Assembly (NCBI RefSeq): GCF_013170805.1
Contig: NZ_CP051294.1
Coordinates: 248,001 to 312,000, forward strand
Length of the DNA: 64,000 bases
Direction of reading: 5' to 3'
DNA from: Mesorhizobium sp. NZP2077
GTDB taxonomy: Bacteria > Pseudomonadota > Alphaproteobacteria > Rhizobiales > Rhizobiaceae
This document shows positions 52,947-62,183 of the stretch, in pieces (positions within the stretch are counted from its first letter, which is position 1; each line of letters starts with the position of its first letter). A program made the translations under genes and the position numbers. The notes under the pieces are model-generated. The model made no database searches and was not told the origin of the DNA. It saw only the letters and a list, made by a program, of their open reading frames with translations.

Positions 52947-54596
52947 TTAGGCCTTTGAGAGCCAAACTTTGCCGAGATCGATCTCGAAAGTCGGGTGCAT
53001 CGGGAAGTCTTTGACCTGCTTCGTGGAGTGGTGAAACACCGAAAGCCAGTAAGGCTGGATGATGATGCCAGAATCCTGCAAAAGCGCCTCAATTTCCTGC
53101 ATCAGAACCTTACGCTTTGCCGGGTCCGGAACTGCCAACGCGGCGTCCAGTTTCTCGTCGAACTTCGGGTTCGACCACCCTGTTTCGTTCCATGCGACGC
53201 CACTGCGATAGGCCAAAACAAGATTTTGCACCCCGAGCGGCCGGTGATTCCAGTTGGTTATCGAAAGCGGGTATTTTAACCAGTCATTGTAGAAGGTGCT
53301 GCTGGGCAGGACCGTCCGCTTGACCTTGAACCCTGTCTCGCGAAACTGCGCAGCGATCGCATCGCCGGCGTCTTTAAGCCAATCCGTGTCCGGACTGATG
53401 ATATTATGTTCGAAGTCGAACTGGCCAGCCTCGGTCATCAGGTGCTTGGCGGCATCAATGTCCCGTTTAGTCTCTGGGAGCGGATAAAATTCGGGATGTA
53501 TCGGCGCTACATGATAGTTGGCACCAACCGTACCGCGTCCATCGTTGGCAAGCTGTAAAATGGATGCATTGTCGACGGCCAATTGTAGCGCATTGCGTAC
53601 CCGCTGGTCATCGTACGGCTTGTTAGTGACTTGGGTGCGGCATAGCAGCGTTGTCGCCGTCTTCGCCTCGGAGATCACCAGACCCAGCTGGTCGTAGGAC
53701 TTGATGCTATTGGCATAGGTCTGGTAGTTCGCATCGATCTCACCGGACTCGAAAGCACTCGGCACGACGGTCGCATCGGACCCATAGTCGATAAACTGAA
53801 CCTCATCCAGGTATGCTTCGCCGCCCCACCATTGTCCCTGAGTGCGACGCTTCAGGACGGCCTTTTGGCCCACATCCCAAGATACCAGCTCAAATGGACC
53901 GGTGCCAATCGGGTGTTTGATGAGGTCGGAGCCATTTTTCTCGAAGTCGCGGTGCACGACCAGCGCCGGGTAGTCTGCGATTCCGGGGATAATGGTGATG
54001 TCGGGCTTCGACAGCTTGAGTTTGACCGTGTGGTCATCAACCTTAAGGATGGCGCCATCCTGGGCCTTGCCTGTTTTATCGTCGATCAATGAGCTTAGTC
54101 GTGTGGCCATCGAGTTGCCGGCGGCGTCTCTCTCACACCAACGCCTAAGGTTGAAAATGACATCATCGGCGGTAAAGTCGTCACCATTGTTCCATTTCAC
54201 ACCCTTTCTGAGGTGCAAGACGTATTCCTTGGCATCTTCACTCGTATCCCAGCTCTCCAGCAGCCGGGGCTCAAATGTGTATTCAGTAGTGTATTTGACC
54301 AATGGCTCCAGGAACTGGCGGTAAATGTTGGCAAGCTCTGAAACGTCAACGGTACGCGGGTCCTTCGCGCCATATACGATCATCGCCACTCGCAACGTGC
54401 CGCCTTTGGTCACAGCGTCTTCGGCATGCGCAGACGGAACCGCACCGAGCATCGAGTAAGCAACGGCGGTGGACGCGCCGAAGATGGAAGCGAGAGCCAG
54501 GAATTCCCGTCTGTCCATATCGCCCTTCCTGACGTCATCAGCGAGATTGCCGAAGAGTTTGGGCAGTCGGTTGCCATTTCTGCTGAAAAAACGCAT
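52947..54596 (-). CDS. Family 5 (dipeptide/oligopeptide-type) substrate-binding protein
   Basis: A 549-residue SBP_bac_5 protein from ATG 54596, which has GGGGAGC five bases upstream. A twin-arginine signal [20 protein letters not shown] starts about residue 27 and ends near SAHA. The mature part has [20 protein letters not shown], the family signature around [23 protein letters not shown] and [13 protein letters not shown]. No matching permease or ATPase genes are in the window, so it is an orphan or works with a system elsewhere. It has its own regulon-type promoter at 54728-54794, which ties it to the betaine/hydroxyproline genes. Confidence 0.87.
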   Translation of the reverse strand: MRFFSRNGNRLPKLFGNLADDVRKGDMDRREFLALASIFGASTAVAYSMLGAVPSAHAEDAVTKGGTLRVAMIVYGAKDPRTVDVSELANIYRQFLEPLVKYTTEYTFEPRLLESWDTSEDAKEYVLHLRKGVKWNNGDDFTADDVIFNLRRWCERDAAGNSMATRLSSLIDDKTGKAQDGAILKVDDHTVKLKLSKPDITIIPGIADYPALVVHRDFEKNGSDLIKHPIGTGPFELVSWDVGQKAVLKRRTQGQWWGGEAYLDEVQFIDYGSDATVVPSAFESGEIDANYQTYANSIKSYDQLGLVISEAKTATTLLCRTQVTNKPYDDQRVRNALQLAVDNASILQLANDGRGTVGANYHVAPIHPEFYPLPETKRDIDAAKHLMTEAGQFDFEHNIISPDTDWLKDAGDAIAAQFRETGFKVKRTVLPSSTFYNDWLKYPLSITNWNHRPLGVQNLVLAYRSGVAWNETGWSNPKFDEKLDAALAVPDPAKRKVLMQEIEALLQDSGIIIQPYWLSVFHHSTKQVKDFPMHPTFEIDLGKVWLSKA

Positions 54597-54727
54597 GTGA
54601 AGCTCCCCAAGGTTATTCGAACGGCTCATGCGGCGACAGTGCCGCTAGGCCGTCATTAAGCACCGACAAACCTAGAATTCCTGAGGGAATTCAGCGCGGC
54701 GTCAGAGGTTTGCCCCTGATGACAAGA

Positions 54728-54794
54728 ACGCTAGCCATGCGCATCCCCCAAAACAACCTGATAAAAAGTTATGCGCGGCGCCAAGGAAAGTTAT
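54728..54794 (-). promoter_or_regulatory. Regulon-type promoter (site 4), before the binding-protein gene
   Basis: Read leftward: ATAAC from 54794, ATAAC from 54772 (22 bp later), TTGTTT from 54756 (16 bp later) and TAGCGT from 54733 after a 17-bp spacer. The gene starts about 130 bases further on. Confidence 0.8.
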
Positions 54795-54905
54795 GCGGCG
54801 CTAATGGAAGGTGCACGATATGAACTGCCTTGCGGTCCGGGCCTTTGCTGGCCGGAAATTCCCGGAATGAACAAGGCCTACACGGGGTGCACGGCGTGCT
54901 GCTCC

Positions 54906-54972
54906 ATAACATTTTGGCCCACGTTTCATTACTTTTCGTTTGGTTGCTTTGCCTCCCCCATCTCGCTAGCGT
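54906..54972 (+). promoter_or_regulatory. Regulon-type promoter (site 5), before the MDR reductase gene
   Basis: ATAAC at 54906, ATTAC at 54928 (22 bp later), TTGCTT at 54944 (16 bp later) and TAGCGT at 54967 after a 17-bp spacer. The reductase ATG is at 55014. With site 4 it forms a back-to-back pair. Confidence 0.78.
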
Positions 54973-55013
54973 CACCGGCGATCTACCAGACAATCAGGAC
55001 GGATGGTTCCCGG

Positions 55014-56129
55014 ATGAGTAGTACAGCCGCGAATGCGCCCGCCCGGGTTGGCGATATCCCGGAAGTTATGGTCGGAGTAGTGCTTGTAGGGCACGGCGGT
55101 TTCAACAAGCTTGAGTATCGGCTGAACATCCCAGTCCCGAAGCCCGGTCCAGATGAAGTCCTGATCCGGGTTGCTGCGGCGGGTGTCAACAATACCGACA
55201 TCAACACGCGCATTGGCTGGTATTCCAAGAGCGTGAAAGCCAGCACCGGTGAGGCTGCGACGCAAGCTCAGGACGCCGACGCGACCTGGACCGGGGCGCC
55301 GATGTCCTTTCCCCGAATTCAGGGAGCGGATTGTTGTGGCCGCATCGTCAGCGTCGGCAACAACGTGGACCCGCGCCGCGTCGGTGAGCGTGTCATTAAC
55401 GCGAATACGCTGCGTTTTTATGTCAACTACCGGCCAATGGAGAGCTGGGTGTTTGGCTCCGAGTGTGACGGGGCATTCGCACAGTACATGAAAGCCCCCT
55501 CCTGCGAGGCGCATAAGGTCGACTGCGATTGGAGCGACGTCGAGCTAGCTTCAGTGTCATGCTCCTATTCGACGGCAGAAAACCTGCTGCACCGGGCCGG
55601 ATTGAAGCCGGGTGAGCATGTCGTTATCACCGGTGCATCCGGTGGGGTTGGATCCGCCGCAGTCCAGTTGGCAAAACGACGCGAAGCCTTCGTGACAGCG
55701 GTCGCGGGCCCGACAAAGGCCAACGAGATGCGGAAGCTGGGCGCCGACCGCGTCATTGCGCGCGGAGAGAGCCTGACCAAGCACCTGGGCAAAGAAAGCG
55801 TTGACGTCGTCGTCGACGTAGTCGCTGGGCCTGCCTTTGCCGACCTTCTCGATGTGTTGAAGAAAGGCGGGCGCTATGCTGTCGGCGGGGCGATTGCCGG
55901 TCCCATTGTCGAACTCGACGTACGAACGTTGTATCTGAAAGATCTCACTTTTTTTGGGTGCACATTCCAAGACGACGCCGTTTTCAAGAACCTCGTATCG
56001 TACATCGAAAGAGGCGAAGTCCATCCTTTCGTTGGGAAAACCTTCCCTCTGAAAAATATCGCGGAAGCCCAGCAAGAATTTCTGTCGAAAACTACTAGCG
56101 GCAAGCTAGTGCTCATCATTCCTGATTGA
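55014..56129 (+). CDS. Medium-chain dehydrogenase/reductase (quinone-oxidoreductase type)
   Basis: A 371-residue MDR protein from ATG 55014. N-terminal GroES-like domain (PKPGPDEVLIRVAAAGVNNTDINTR), nucleotide-binding ITGASGGVGSAAVQLAKRR and C-terminal GKTFPLKNIAEAQQEFLSKT. An insert after NTRIGWYSKS (TGEAATQAQDADATWTGAP) is unusual and shared with some bacterial alcohol dehydrogenases. The Cys and His zinc ligands of true alcohol dehydrogenases are not evident, so a zinc-free reductase of an enone or quinone is likely. Its own regulon-type promoter lies directly upstream, and the racemase-family gene follows on the same strand. Confidence 0.83.
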   Translation: MSSTAANAPARVGDIPEVMVGVVLVGHGGFNKLEYRLNIPVPKPGPDEVLIRVAAAGVNNTDINTRIGWYSKSVKASTGEAATQAQDADATWTGAPMSFPRIQGADCCGRIVSVGNNVDPRRVGERVINANTLRFYVNYRPMESWVFGSECDGAFAQYMKAPSCEAHKVDCDWSDVELASVSCSYSTAENLLHRAGLKPGEHVVITGASGGVGSAAVQLAKRREAFVTAVAGPTKANEMRKLGADRVIARGESLTKHLGKESVDVVVDVVAGPAFADLLDVLKKGGRYAVGGAIAGPIVELDVRTLYLKDLTFFGCTFQDDAVFKNLVSYIERGEVHPFVGKTFPLKNIAEAQQEFLSKTTSGKLVLIIPD

Positions 56130-56143
56130 AAAGAAGTGATGCA

Positions 56144-56210
56144 ATGGCAAAGCTGAGTATCGCGTCAATCGATGTCTTTGCCCACCGTCGCCCGTCTTCA
56201 ACAGATCCGA
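56144..56210 (+). pseudogene. Possible remnant of an enolase-superfamily start
   Basis: ATG 56144 with AAGAAG upstream opens MAKLSIASIDVFAHRRP, which looks like the first strand of mandelate-racemase/enolase-superfamily proteins (compare CAIKSIDVFKVDL at 32238). After about 15 residues the frame is unrelated and overlaps the racemase gene. It suggests that an enolase-superfamily gene was lost here by deletion. Confidence 0.4.
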
Positions 56211-56219
56211 AAGATCAAG

Positions 56220-57314
56220 ATGTCCAACGCCCCGAGCTACGAAATTCCGGTCTCCTCCACGTTCACGGCCTACGATTGCCACTGCGAAGGCGACGTGGAA
56301 AAGGTTGTCGTCTCAGGCCTACCTGAACTACCTAAGGGGACAGCATTTGAAAAGATGAAGTTTTTTCGAAAGCATCATGACGATATCCGCTTGTTCTTTC
56401 TCCGCGAGCCTCGTGGCAGCATGATTCAATCTGTAAATTTTATCGTGCCAACGGAAAATCCGGAAGCGGTTGCTGCATACATTATTGCCGAGGCGGAAGA
56501 GTATCCGGAAATGTCAGGTGGCAACACGATCAGCGTGGCAACGACCATGCTGAAGACCGGCATGGTTCCGATCACAGGCCCGGTGACCCGGTTCAAGCTT
56601 GAGGCCCCTGCAGGCCTCATCGGCATCGAGTGCGATACGGCTGACGGAAAGGTCGGTGCGGTCCGGTTTATCAACCAACCTGCTTTCGCCTACTGCCTTA
56701 ATAAGACCATCCAGCTGCCGGGCTTTGGCGACCTTACCGTTGACGTCGGCTATGGCGGCATGACTTACGCTATCGTCAACGCACGGCAGTTTGGGTTTGA
56801 CCTCGTTGCATCCGAGGGCCGGAGGCTGAGCGACTTGGGGCAGGAGATCAAGGCAGCGGCTGCGGCGCAGATTCCGGTGTCACACCCGCTGAACACAGAG
56901 CTTCCGGGCATTACTCAGACAATGTTCGTGACTCCGATCGAGCGTTCCGACCGGGGAGTAGAATCGAAGAACGCGGTGATCGTTTCCCCTGGACGCGTCG
57001 ATCGCTGCCCGTGCGGTACGGGAACATCCGCGCGTTTGGCTGTCATGCATGCCAAGGGTGAAATCGCGGAAGGGGAGCGATTTACCCATAAATCGCTGAT
57101 CGACTCAATCTTTACCGGGGAGATCCTCGCCACGACAACAGTTGGGCCGTACAGCGCCATTATTCCGGCCGTCAGTGGACGCACCTGGATCACCGCGAAG
57201 TGCTCCTACATTCTGGAAAAGGACGATCCCTACCCCGCGGGCTATGCAATTACTGACACCTGGCCGCAAATGACGCCTGAGCACGTCTCGGTCGCAGGCA
57301 CCGCGCACGCATAA
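56220..57314 (+). CDS. Proline racemase-superfamily protein, Ser/Cys type
   Basis: A 364-residue protein from ATG 56220 (56172 is a longer option). The two catalytic positions are S99 in EMSGGNTISVAT, where epimerases usually have MCGHG with Cys, and C265 in DRCPCGTGTSARLA. So it is a Ser/Cys variant, unlike the Cys/Cys paralogue at 62656. An N-terminal extension of about 20 residues and SFxx-type inserts also differ. Superfamily members epimerise (hydroxy)proline or dehydrate 3-hydroxyproline; the exact reaction cannot be read from these residues. Same strand as the MDR gene, 90 bp after it. Confidence 0.83.
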   Translation: MSNAPSYEIPVSSTFTAYDCHCEGDVEKVVVSGLPELPKGTAFEKMKFFRKHHDDIRLFFLREPRGSMIQSVNFIVPTENPEAVAAYIIAEAEEYPEMSGGNTISVATTMLKTGMVPITGPVTRFKLEAPAGLIGIECDTADGKVGAVRFINQPAFAYCLNKTIQLPGFGDLTVDVGYGGMTYAIVNARQFGFDLVASEGRRLSDLGQEIKAAAAAQIPVSHPLNTELPGITQTMFVTPIERSDRGVESKNAVIVSPGRVDRCPCGTGTSARLAVMHAKGEIAEGERFTHKSLIDSIFTGEILATTTVGPYSAIIPAVSGRTWITAKCSYILEKDDPYPAGYAITDTWPQMTPEHVSVAGTAHA

Positions 57315-57318
57315 GTTC

Positions 57319-58347
57319 TTATCGGAGCGGAAGGGTTGGTAGTTCGCCCGATGCCGGCTCAGTGAGAGTAATTTCCTCGGCGCCGGCGATGGATGCCGGT
57401 ATCTGGCCGCTAACCGTCAACGGCATAGGATTGAGACCAGCTACCTGCGTGATGAGCCAGTCCCGGAAGATCTGGACATCTTCCCGGTCGAGTGCGGCAT
57501 CCGGAATCACCAGATGATGCTTTCGGCCCGTCAGATAACTTTCTGTCACGGGTCGTATCAAGACACCCTCATTGAGGTAGTCACTTACCACGTGGCGCCA
57601 TCCAAGCCCGATGCCAAAGCCTCTGATAACGGATTGGATCATCGTTGAGTAATTGTTGAACGTAATCGCACGCTTGAAATCGGCCGAGACCCCAAACTGA
57701 CCGAGCCAGCCAGCCCAATTGAAGGGTGACCAGGGGTAGACGGACCAATGCTGGTCATCCATATCAAGCAGGACCTCGTTGACCAGATCACTGGGCGCCA
57801 CAATAGACGGCGAGTGCGGCAGATACGATTTCCCACAGATCGGAAAGACCTCCTCCGCGAAAAGCTCGACAGCGGTGAACCCCGGCCGCGGCAGGTGCCC
57901 CATCACCACAGACACGTCAAAACCATCGGTCGCCGGCGCGGGGCTGCGTTCGAGAGAGACCAGGTGGAGATCGATGTTCGGATTGTTCATGATAAAATCG
58001 CCGATCCTGTGGCTCATGAACATGGTGCCGAACGACATCGGCATTCCCACCGTTAGCCGCCTAGCTTTTTGCCCCCTGCGCACGCTGTCAAAAGCCGCAG
58101 CGATGTGTGCAAGACTCAGGGTGGTAGCTTCAAACAACTCTTCACCTGCGGGCGACAACGACACCTTCTGGTTTCCGCGATTGAAGAGCTGCGTGTCGAG
58201 GTGATCCTCAAGCGTCAGGATATGCCGGCTTACGGCCGCCTGAGTAACGGAGAGTTCATTGGCAGCCTTCGTAAAGCTTACGTGACGAGCTGCAGCCTCA
58301 AATGCTCGCAGCGCGCTCAACGGCAGCCGTCGATAATCCTTGGACAT
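57319..58347 (-). CDS. LysR-family transcriptional regulator (GcvA-like)
   Basis: A 342-residue LysR protein. Winged helix: PLSALRAFEAAARHVSFTKA, ANELSVTQAAVSRHILTLED, LFNRGNQKVSLSPAGEEL. The effector domain has PMSFGTMFMSHRIGDF and FGIGLGWRHVV. It is intact and convergent with the racemase gene (4 bp between stops). About 45 residues at the C-terminus (SGQIPASIAGAEEITLTEPA) extend beyond the usual family length. It may respond to a proline-type ligand (inference from neighbours). Confidence 0.88.
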   Translation of the reverse strand: MSKDYRRLPLSALRAFEAAARHVSFTKAANELSVTQAAVSRHILTLEDHLDTQLFNRGNQKVSLSPAGEELFEATTLSLAHIAAAFDSVRRGQKARRLTVGMPMSFGTMFMSHRIGDFIMNNPNIDLHLVSLERSPAPATDGFDVSVVMGHLPRPGFTAVELFAEEVFPICGKSYLPHSPSIVAPSDLVNEVLLDMDDQHWSVYPWSPFNWAGWLGQFGVSADFKRAITFNNYSTMIQSVIRGFGIGLGWRHVVSDYLNEGVLIRPVTESYLTGRKHHLVIPDAALDREDVQIFRDWLITQVAGLNPMPLTVSGQIPASIAGAEEITLTEPASGELPTLPLR

Positions 58348-58460
58348 GCCTAATCGTTATCCCGGCCCTGTACAAAAGTAAATCGCAAGCCGCGGCGACG
58401 CCGACCTGCGAACGCGAGGTCGACGCAGGAGCCCACTGAAGACCTGTCCCGAAAAACAAG

Positions 58461-59798
58461 CTATTCGCGGCCGGCGTGCCATTCTCTGTATGCCAGGTTA
58501 ACCCGTGCACCCACGGCTGTGAACGGCCGCGGAGGCAAGGCCTGGGGCTCATCGAACGCGCTGAAAACTTTGCCGAGTGCCGACTGATGGCCGAGTAACA
58601 GCTCCGCGGTCGCTATACCGGCCGACGTGGACTTGGTTCCGCCGATGCCGTTGCAAGCACAGGCCGCGAAAATCCCTTTTTCCACCTGGCCGAACAGAGG
58701 AACGGAATTGCGGGTCAGCGCCATCGCGCCCGCCCAGCGATACTGCATTTTGAGGTGACGGTGATCGGGGAACCGATCGGCGAATTTGCGATCGAGGAGG
58801 GCCCCTGCCCTCCTCATCGTGCCACCGCCTGCTTCGATGTTGGGGTTGTATGTGTAACGCGAGCGTACCAGTAGCCGGTCGCTGTCTACCCCATTGATTC
58901 GGCGAATCGTCGTTCCCATTGGCGCCGCCGGCGTCGCGCCCCACTTCCTAGATCCGCCAAGCGAAGATGGCGCGAACGGTTCAGTCAGCGCGGCGTACGT
59001 AAAAACATGGAGAAGTTCTCCTCTTCCGAATCCGAAGCTTTCGGCATGCCCGTTGGTAGCCAGAACCACCCGCCCTGCTTTGACTGTGCCTTTCGGGGTT
59101 TTCACGACACAGCCGGAAGACGAGGCCTCAATGGATAGGGCCGGCGTCCGCTCGAATAGCCTGATCGACCCCTGAAATAGGTCAGCAATTGCTCGCACCA
59201 TCGCGGCGGGCTGGACCATGACGGCACCGGGTGTGAAAAGCCCTGATTTGAATGATCGTGTCCCTGTGAGCTCTTGTGTCTCCGTCTCACCCAGCAGTTG
59301 ATTAGGTTCGCCCATCGACTTGAGCTGGGACGAGTACTCCTCGAGATGCTTAGTGCCTGACTCAGTCATGGCGACGCTATATTTGCCGCTCGGATCGAAA
59401 ATGTCTTTGTCCCAGCCATTTTCCTGAGCGAGGCGAGCGTAGAGTTGAATAGCCGTGCGAGCGACCAGGATCTCGTCGCGGTTTTGAGCAGCCGCATCGA
59501 CCCCGAAATTTCCCGAGGCAATGTCGTGAGGCAGATCAATGAGAAACCCAGAATTTCGGCCACTGGCACCATTGCCAACCAGATCGGCATCGATGATGGC
59601 TACCGACAAATTTGGGTCGAGTTCCGATAGCCTCACAGCGGCTGCAAGGCCCGCAAAGCCCGCGCCTATGATGACGACGTCGGCGTTGATGCCGCCATCT
59701 AGCGCGGGCGTTGGGGTCCTGGGAGGAAGCAATGCCGTCCAGCCGGATTGCGCGCCGTGGTTAGGAAGACGACGTGCGTGGAACGTCTTAGTGGTCAT
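58461..59798 (-). CDS. FAD-dependent D-amino-acid oxidase-type oxidoreductase
   Basis: A 445-residue DAO-family flavoprotein. VVIIGAGFAGLAAAVRLSEL is the FAD-binding fold, AIIDADLVGNGASGRNSGFL the next strand, and RVVLATNGHAESFG and YRWAGAMALTRNSVPLFGQ later motifs. It resembles amine and secondary amino acid oxidases such as PuuB. With the DapA-family and aldehyde dehydrogenase genes before it, the likely job is oxidation of cis-4-hydroxy-D-proline to the pyrroline carboxylate. ATG 59798 overlaps the previous stop by four bases, so translation is coupled. Confidence 0.86.
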   Translation of the reverse strand: MTTKTFHARRLPNHGAQSGWTALLPPRTPTPALDGGINADVVIIGAGFAGLAAAVRLSELDPNLSVAIIDADLVGNGASGRNSGFLIDLPHDIASGNFGVDAAAQNRDEILVARTAIQLYARLAQENGWDKDIFDPSGKYSVAMTESGTKHLEEYSSQLKSMGEPNQLLGETETQELTGTRSFKSGLFTPGAVMVQPAAMVRAIADLFQGSIRLFERTPALSIEASSSGCVVKTPKGTVKAGRVVLATNGHAESFGFGRGELLHVFTYAALTEPFAPSSLGGSRKWGATPAAPMGTTIRRINGVDSDRLLVRSRYTYNPNIEAGGGTMRRAGALLDRKFADRFPDHRHLKMQYRWAGAMALTRNSVPLFGQVEKGIFAACACNGIGGTKSTSAGIATAELLLGHQSALGKVFSAFDEPQALPPRPFTAVGARVNLAYREWHAGRE

Positions 59799-60694
59799 CG
59801 TGCTGTTTCTTTTTCAACCAAGGGCCCCAAGGCCGCTTTAAGAGCTGCAATACGTTCTGCGGGCACCGGCCTGAAGGGTTTCCTCACTGCGCCGCTGCTG
59901 TAGCCCGTAATTTCTGCGGCTGCATACGCACTTGGAACATAACCGCCATAGTCGCCCTGCCAAAGCAGCGACATGATAGGCTCGAGGATGCGCCACTGGG
60001 CCTGAACGTCGTCCCAACGCTTTTCCTTGGCCGCCTTGACGATTGCCACGCAGGCGCGAGGCGTGACGTTCGCACCGCCCCAGATCAGTCCTGAACAACC
60101 TGCAAACAGAGAGAAAGGTACGAGTGGATCCGCACCATTGAGGATTTCAAGGCCGGTACCGATCAACTGAACCTGCGAGGTCAGATCTCCACTACTGTCC
60201 TTGATTGCGCGGAACTCCGGAAGTTCGCAAAGCCTGCGGAGCAGGTCGGGAGTTATTCGTACACCGACTGCCTGAGGCACATTGTAGCCAATGATAGGCA
60301 AACCGACCTTGGCGACTTCCGCATAAAAATCAAAAACGCTGTCGTCGGTCGACGGACCTTCGAAAAACGGAGGAAGCAGCATGACTCCGTCGGCCCCGGA
60401 GTCCTTCGCAAATTGGGTCCTGTCGACTACGTCGGCGGTCAGCAGAGCCGAGGTTTGAGCAATGACCTTCGCCCGTCCCGCAACGATACGGGTGCCCCGT
60501 TCTATAAGGGCTTTAGACTCGTCCGTCGTGAGGTAGACGTGCATACCGGTGCCGGAGCTGAACACGAAACCATCAACACCTGCAGCCAGATATCGCTCGA
60601 CGTGCTCCTCCAGGCGGTTGAAGTCGAGGCGACCTTTGGCATCGAATGGAGTTGTGATTGCCAGATTGAGACCTTGGAAAGCAAATGACGACAT
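59795..60694 (-). CDS. DapA-family lyase/deaminase (pyrroline-4-hydroxy-2-carboxylate deaminase-like)
   Basis: A 299-residue N-acetylneuraminate lyase/DHDPS superfamily barrel. The Schiff-base lysine is in FRAIKDSSGDL, the Tyr in IIGYNVPQAV and the substrate loop at FSSGTGMHVYLTTDE (in place of GTTGE). In hydroxyproline catabolism a family member deaminates Delta1-pyrroline-4-hydroxy-2-carboxylate to 2-oxoglutarate semialdehyde. The aldehyde dehydrogenase gene immediately upstream and the oxidase immediately downstream fit that pathway step for step. Gap to the upstream stop is 1 bp. Confidence 0.84.
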   Translation of the reverse strand: MSSFAFQGLNLAITTPFDAKGRLDFNRLEEHVERYLAAGVDGFVFSSGTGMHVYLTTDESKALIERGTRIVAGRAKVIAQTSALLTADVVDRTQFAKDSGADGVMLLPPFFEGPSTDDSVFDFYAEVAKVGLPIIGYNVPQAVGVRITPDLLRRLCELPEFRAIKDSSGDLTSQVQLIGTGLEILNGADPLVPFSLFAGCSGLIWGGANVTPRACVAIVKAAKEKRWDDVQAQWRILEPIMSLLWQGDYGGYVPSAYAAAEITGYSSGAVRKPFRPVPAERIAALKAALGPLVEKETAR

Positions 60695-60695
60695 T

Positions 60696-62183
60696 TCAGA
60701 AACCTCCGTTAGAGCTGCTCAGGTCAACCCACAGGGTTTTTATCTGGCAATACTGATCGTGTGCGTGCAGGGACTTGTCGCGGCCACCGAAACCGGATTG
60801 TTTGTAACCTCCGAACGGGGTTGCGGCGTCGCCCTCCCCGTAGGAGTTCACAGTAACTGTGCCCGCATTGATTGCCCGGGCGGCGCGAAGCGCACGCGTG
60901 CCGTCACCACTGAATACCGAGGCCGCCAAGCCGTAGTCAGTTTCATTAGCGAGAGAAACCGCCTCCGCGAGGGATTTCACAGCAATCACCGAAAGGATCG
61001 GCCCGAAGATCTCTTCCTTGACGTGGCGGCCTTCGTGACGCTTGAATTCAATGATTGTGGGCTCGATAGTAGTGCCATCGACGGCATTCCCACCGATAAT
61101 CACCTTGCCATCGTGCTCGAGATAGCTGCTCACCTTCTCAAAATGGGTCGCAGAAACGAGCGGTCCGATGCGGGTCTGTGGGTCCAGCGGGTCACCCACG
61201 ATCCACGTCTTGGTTACAGCGGTAAGCTTCTCGAGCAGACGATCCTTAACATCCACATGGACGAAAAGACGTGAAATTGCCGAACAGTTCTGACCCATAT
61301 TCCAGAAGGCGCCGTTTGCGATATGAGCAGCCACGGCATCGAGATCCGAGGCGTCTTCCATCACGATGCAAGGGTTCTTGCCTCCAAGTTCAAGCACAAC
61401 TTCCTTCAGGTTGCTTTCAGAGGAGTACTTGAGGAAGCGCCGGCCAGTCTCAGTCGAGCCTGTAAACGAGATGGCATCAATGCCAGGGTGGCGTCCAATC
61501 GGTTCGCCGACGTCAGGACCGTCACCGGTCACAACGTTGAAAACTCCGGCAGGCACTCCGGCATCGAGTGCAAGCTCCGCTACCCGCAAGGTCGTCAGCG
61601 ACGTTTCTTCGGCCGGCTTTACGACAATTGTGCACCCCGCTGCAAGGGCCGGGCCTATCTTCCAAGCCAAGGTCAAAAGCGGGAAATTCCACGGCAGGAC
61701 GATCCCCACCACCCCGATCGGCTCGCGCACAATAAGACCAAGTGCTGCATCGTTCGCGGGGGCGACCTGATCATATATTTTGTCAATGGCTTCCGCGTGC
61801 CATCGCAGGCTGTTTACAGCCTCGGGGACGTCGATATTGGTGCAGTCGCCAATGGTCTTGCCGCTGTCTAGGCTTTCCATCAGTGCAAGTTCGGACGTGT
61901 TCTCCTCGATGAGTGAAGCAAGACTGAGCAAAACTTTTTTGCGGGCGGCTGGAGCGAGTTTCGACCAACGGCCGTCCTCGAGGGCATGCCGAGCGGCGGC
62001 AACCGCCTGGTCCACATCTGCGGCCGAACCCGCAGGAATCTCCGCCAAAACCTCGCCTGTCGCAGGGTTCAGTGTCTTGAAGGTTTTGCCCGATAGAGCG
62101 GCTGTCTGCACCCCATCCACAATCATGCTGGTTGGAAATCCGAGCGATTGGGCCTGGGTCTCATAGTCGACTTTGTTCAGCAC
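60696..62183 (-). CDS. Aldehyde dehydrogenase (2-oxoglutarate semialdehyde type)
   Basis: A 495-residue ALDH from GTG 62183, chosen for AGGGAGAACTGAA upstream; an in-frame start at 62315 adds 44 residues. VLPWNFPLLTLAWKIGPAL, FTGSTETGRRFLKYS, catalytic Glu in LELGGKNPC, catalytic Cys in NMGQNCSAISRL. It is a paralogue of the ectoine-locus ALDH at 8216. As first gene of the operon with the DapA-family and oxidase genes, it most likely oxidises 2-oxoglutarate semialdehyde to 2-oxoglutarate. The regulon-type promoter at 62331-62397 drives the operon. Confidence 0.87.
   Translation of the reverse strand: MLNKVDYETQAQSLGFPTSMIVDGVQTAALSGKTFKTLNPATGEVLAEIPAGSAADVDQAVAAARHALEDGRWSKLAPAARKKVLLSLASLIEENTSELALMESLDSGKTIGDCTNIDVPEAVNSLRWHAEAIDKIYDQVAPANDAALGLIVREPIGVVGIVLPWNFPLLTLAWKIGPALAAGCTIVVKPAEETSLTTLRVAELALDAGVPAGVFNVVTGDGPDVGEPIGRHPGIDAISFTGSTETGRRFLKYSSESNLKEVVLELGGKNPCIVMEDASDLDAVAAHIANGAFWNMGQNCSAISRLFVHVDVKDRLLEKLTAVTKTWIVGDPLDPQTRIGPLVSATHFEKVSSYLEHDGKVIIGGNAVDGTTIEPTIIEFKRHEGRHVKEEIFGPILSVIAVKSLAEAVSLANETDYGLAASVFSGDGTRALRAARAINAGTVTVNSYGEGDAATPFGGYKQSGFGGRDKSLHAHDQYCQIKTLWVDLSSSNGGF

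Larger units (their letters stand above)
54597..55013. other. Divergent control region with two regulon-type promoters
   Basis: About 417 bp between the binding-protein gene and the MDR reductase gene. It holds two promoters of the same type pointing away from each other (54728-54794 and 54906-54972), 111 bp apart between their outer repeats. There is no gene between them; the frame starting at 54771 is the MDR gene read too far upstream. Confidence 0.7.
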
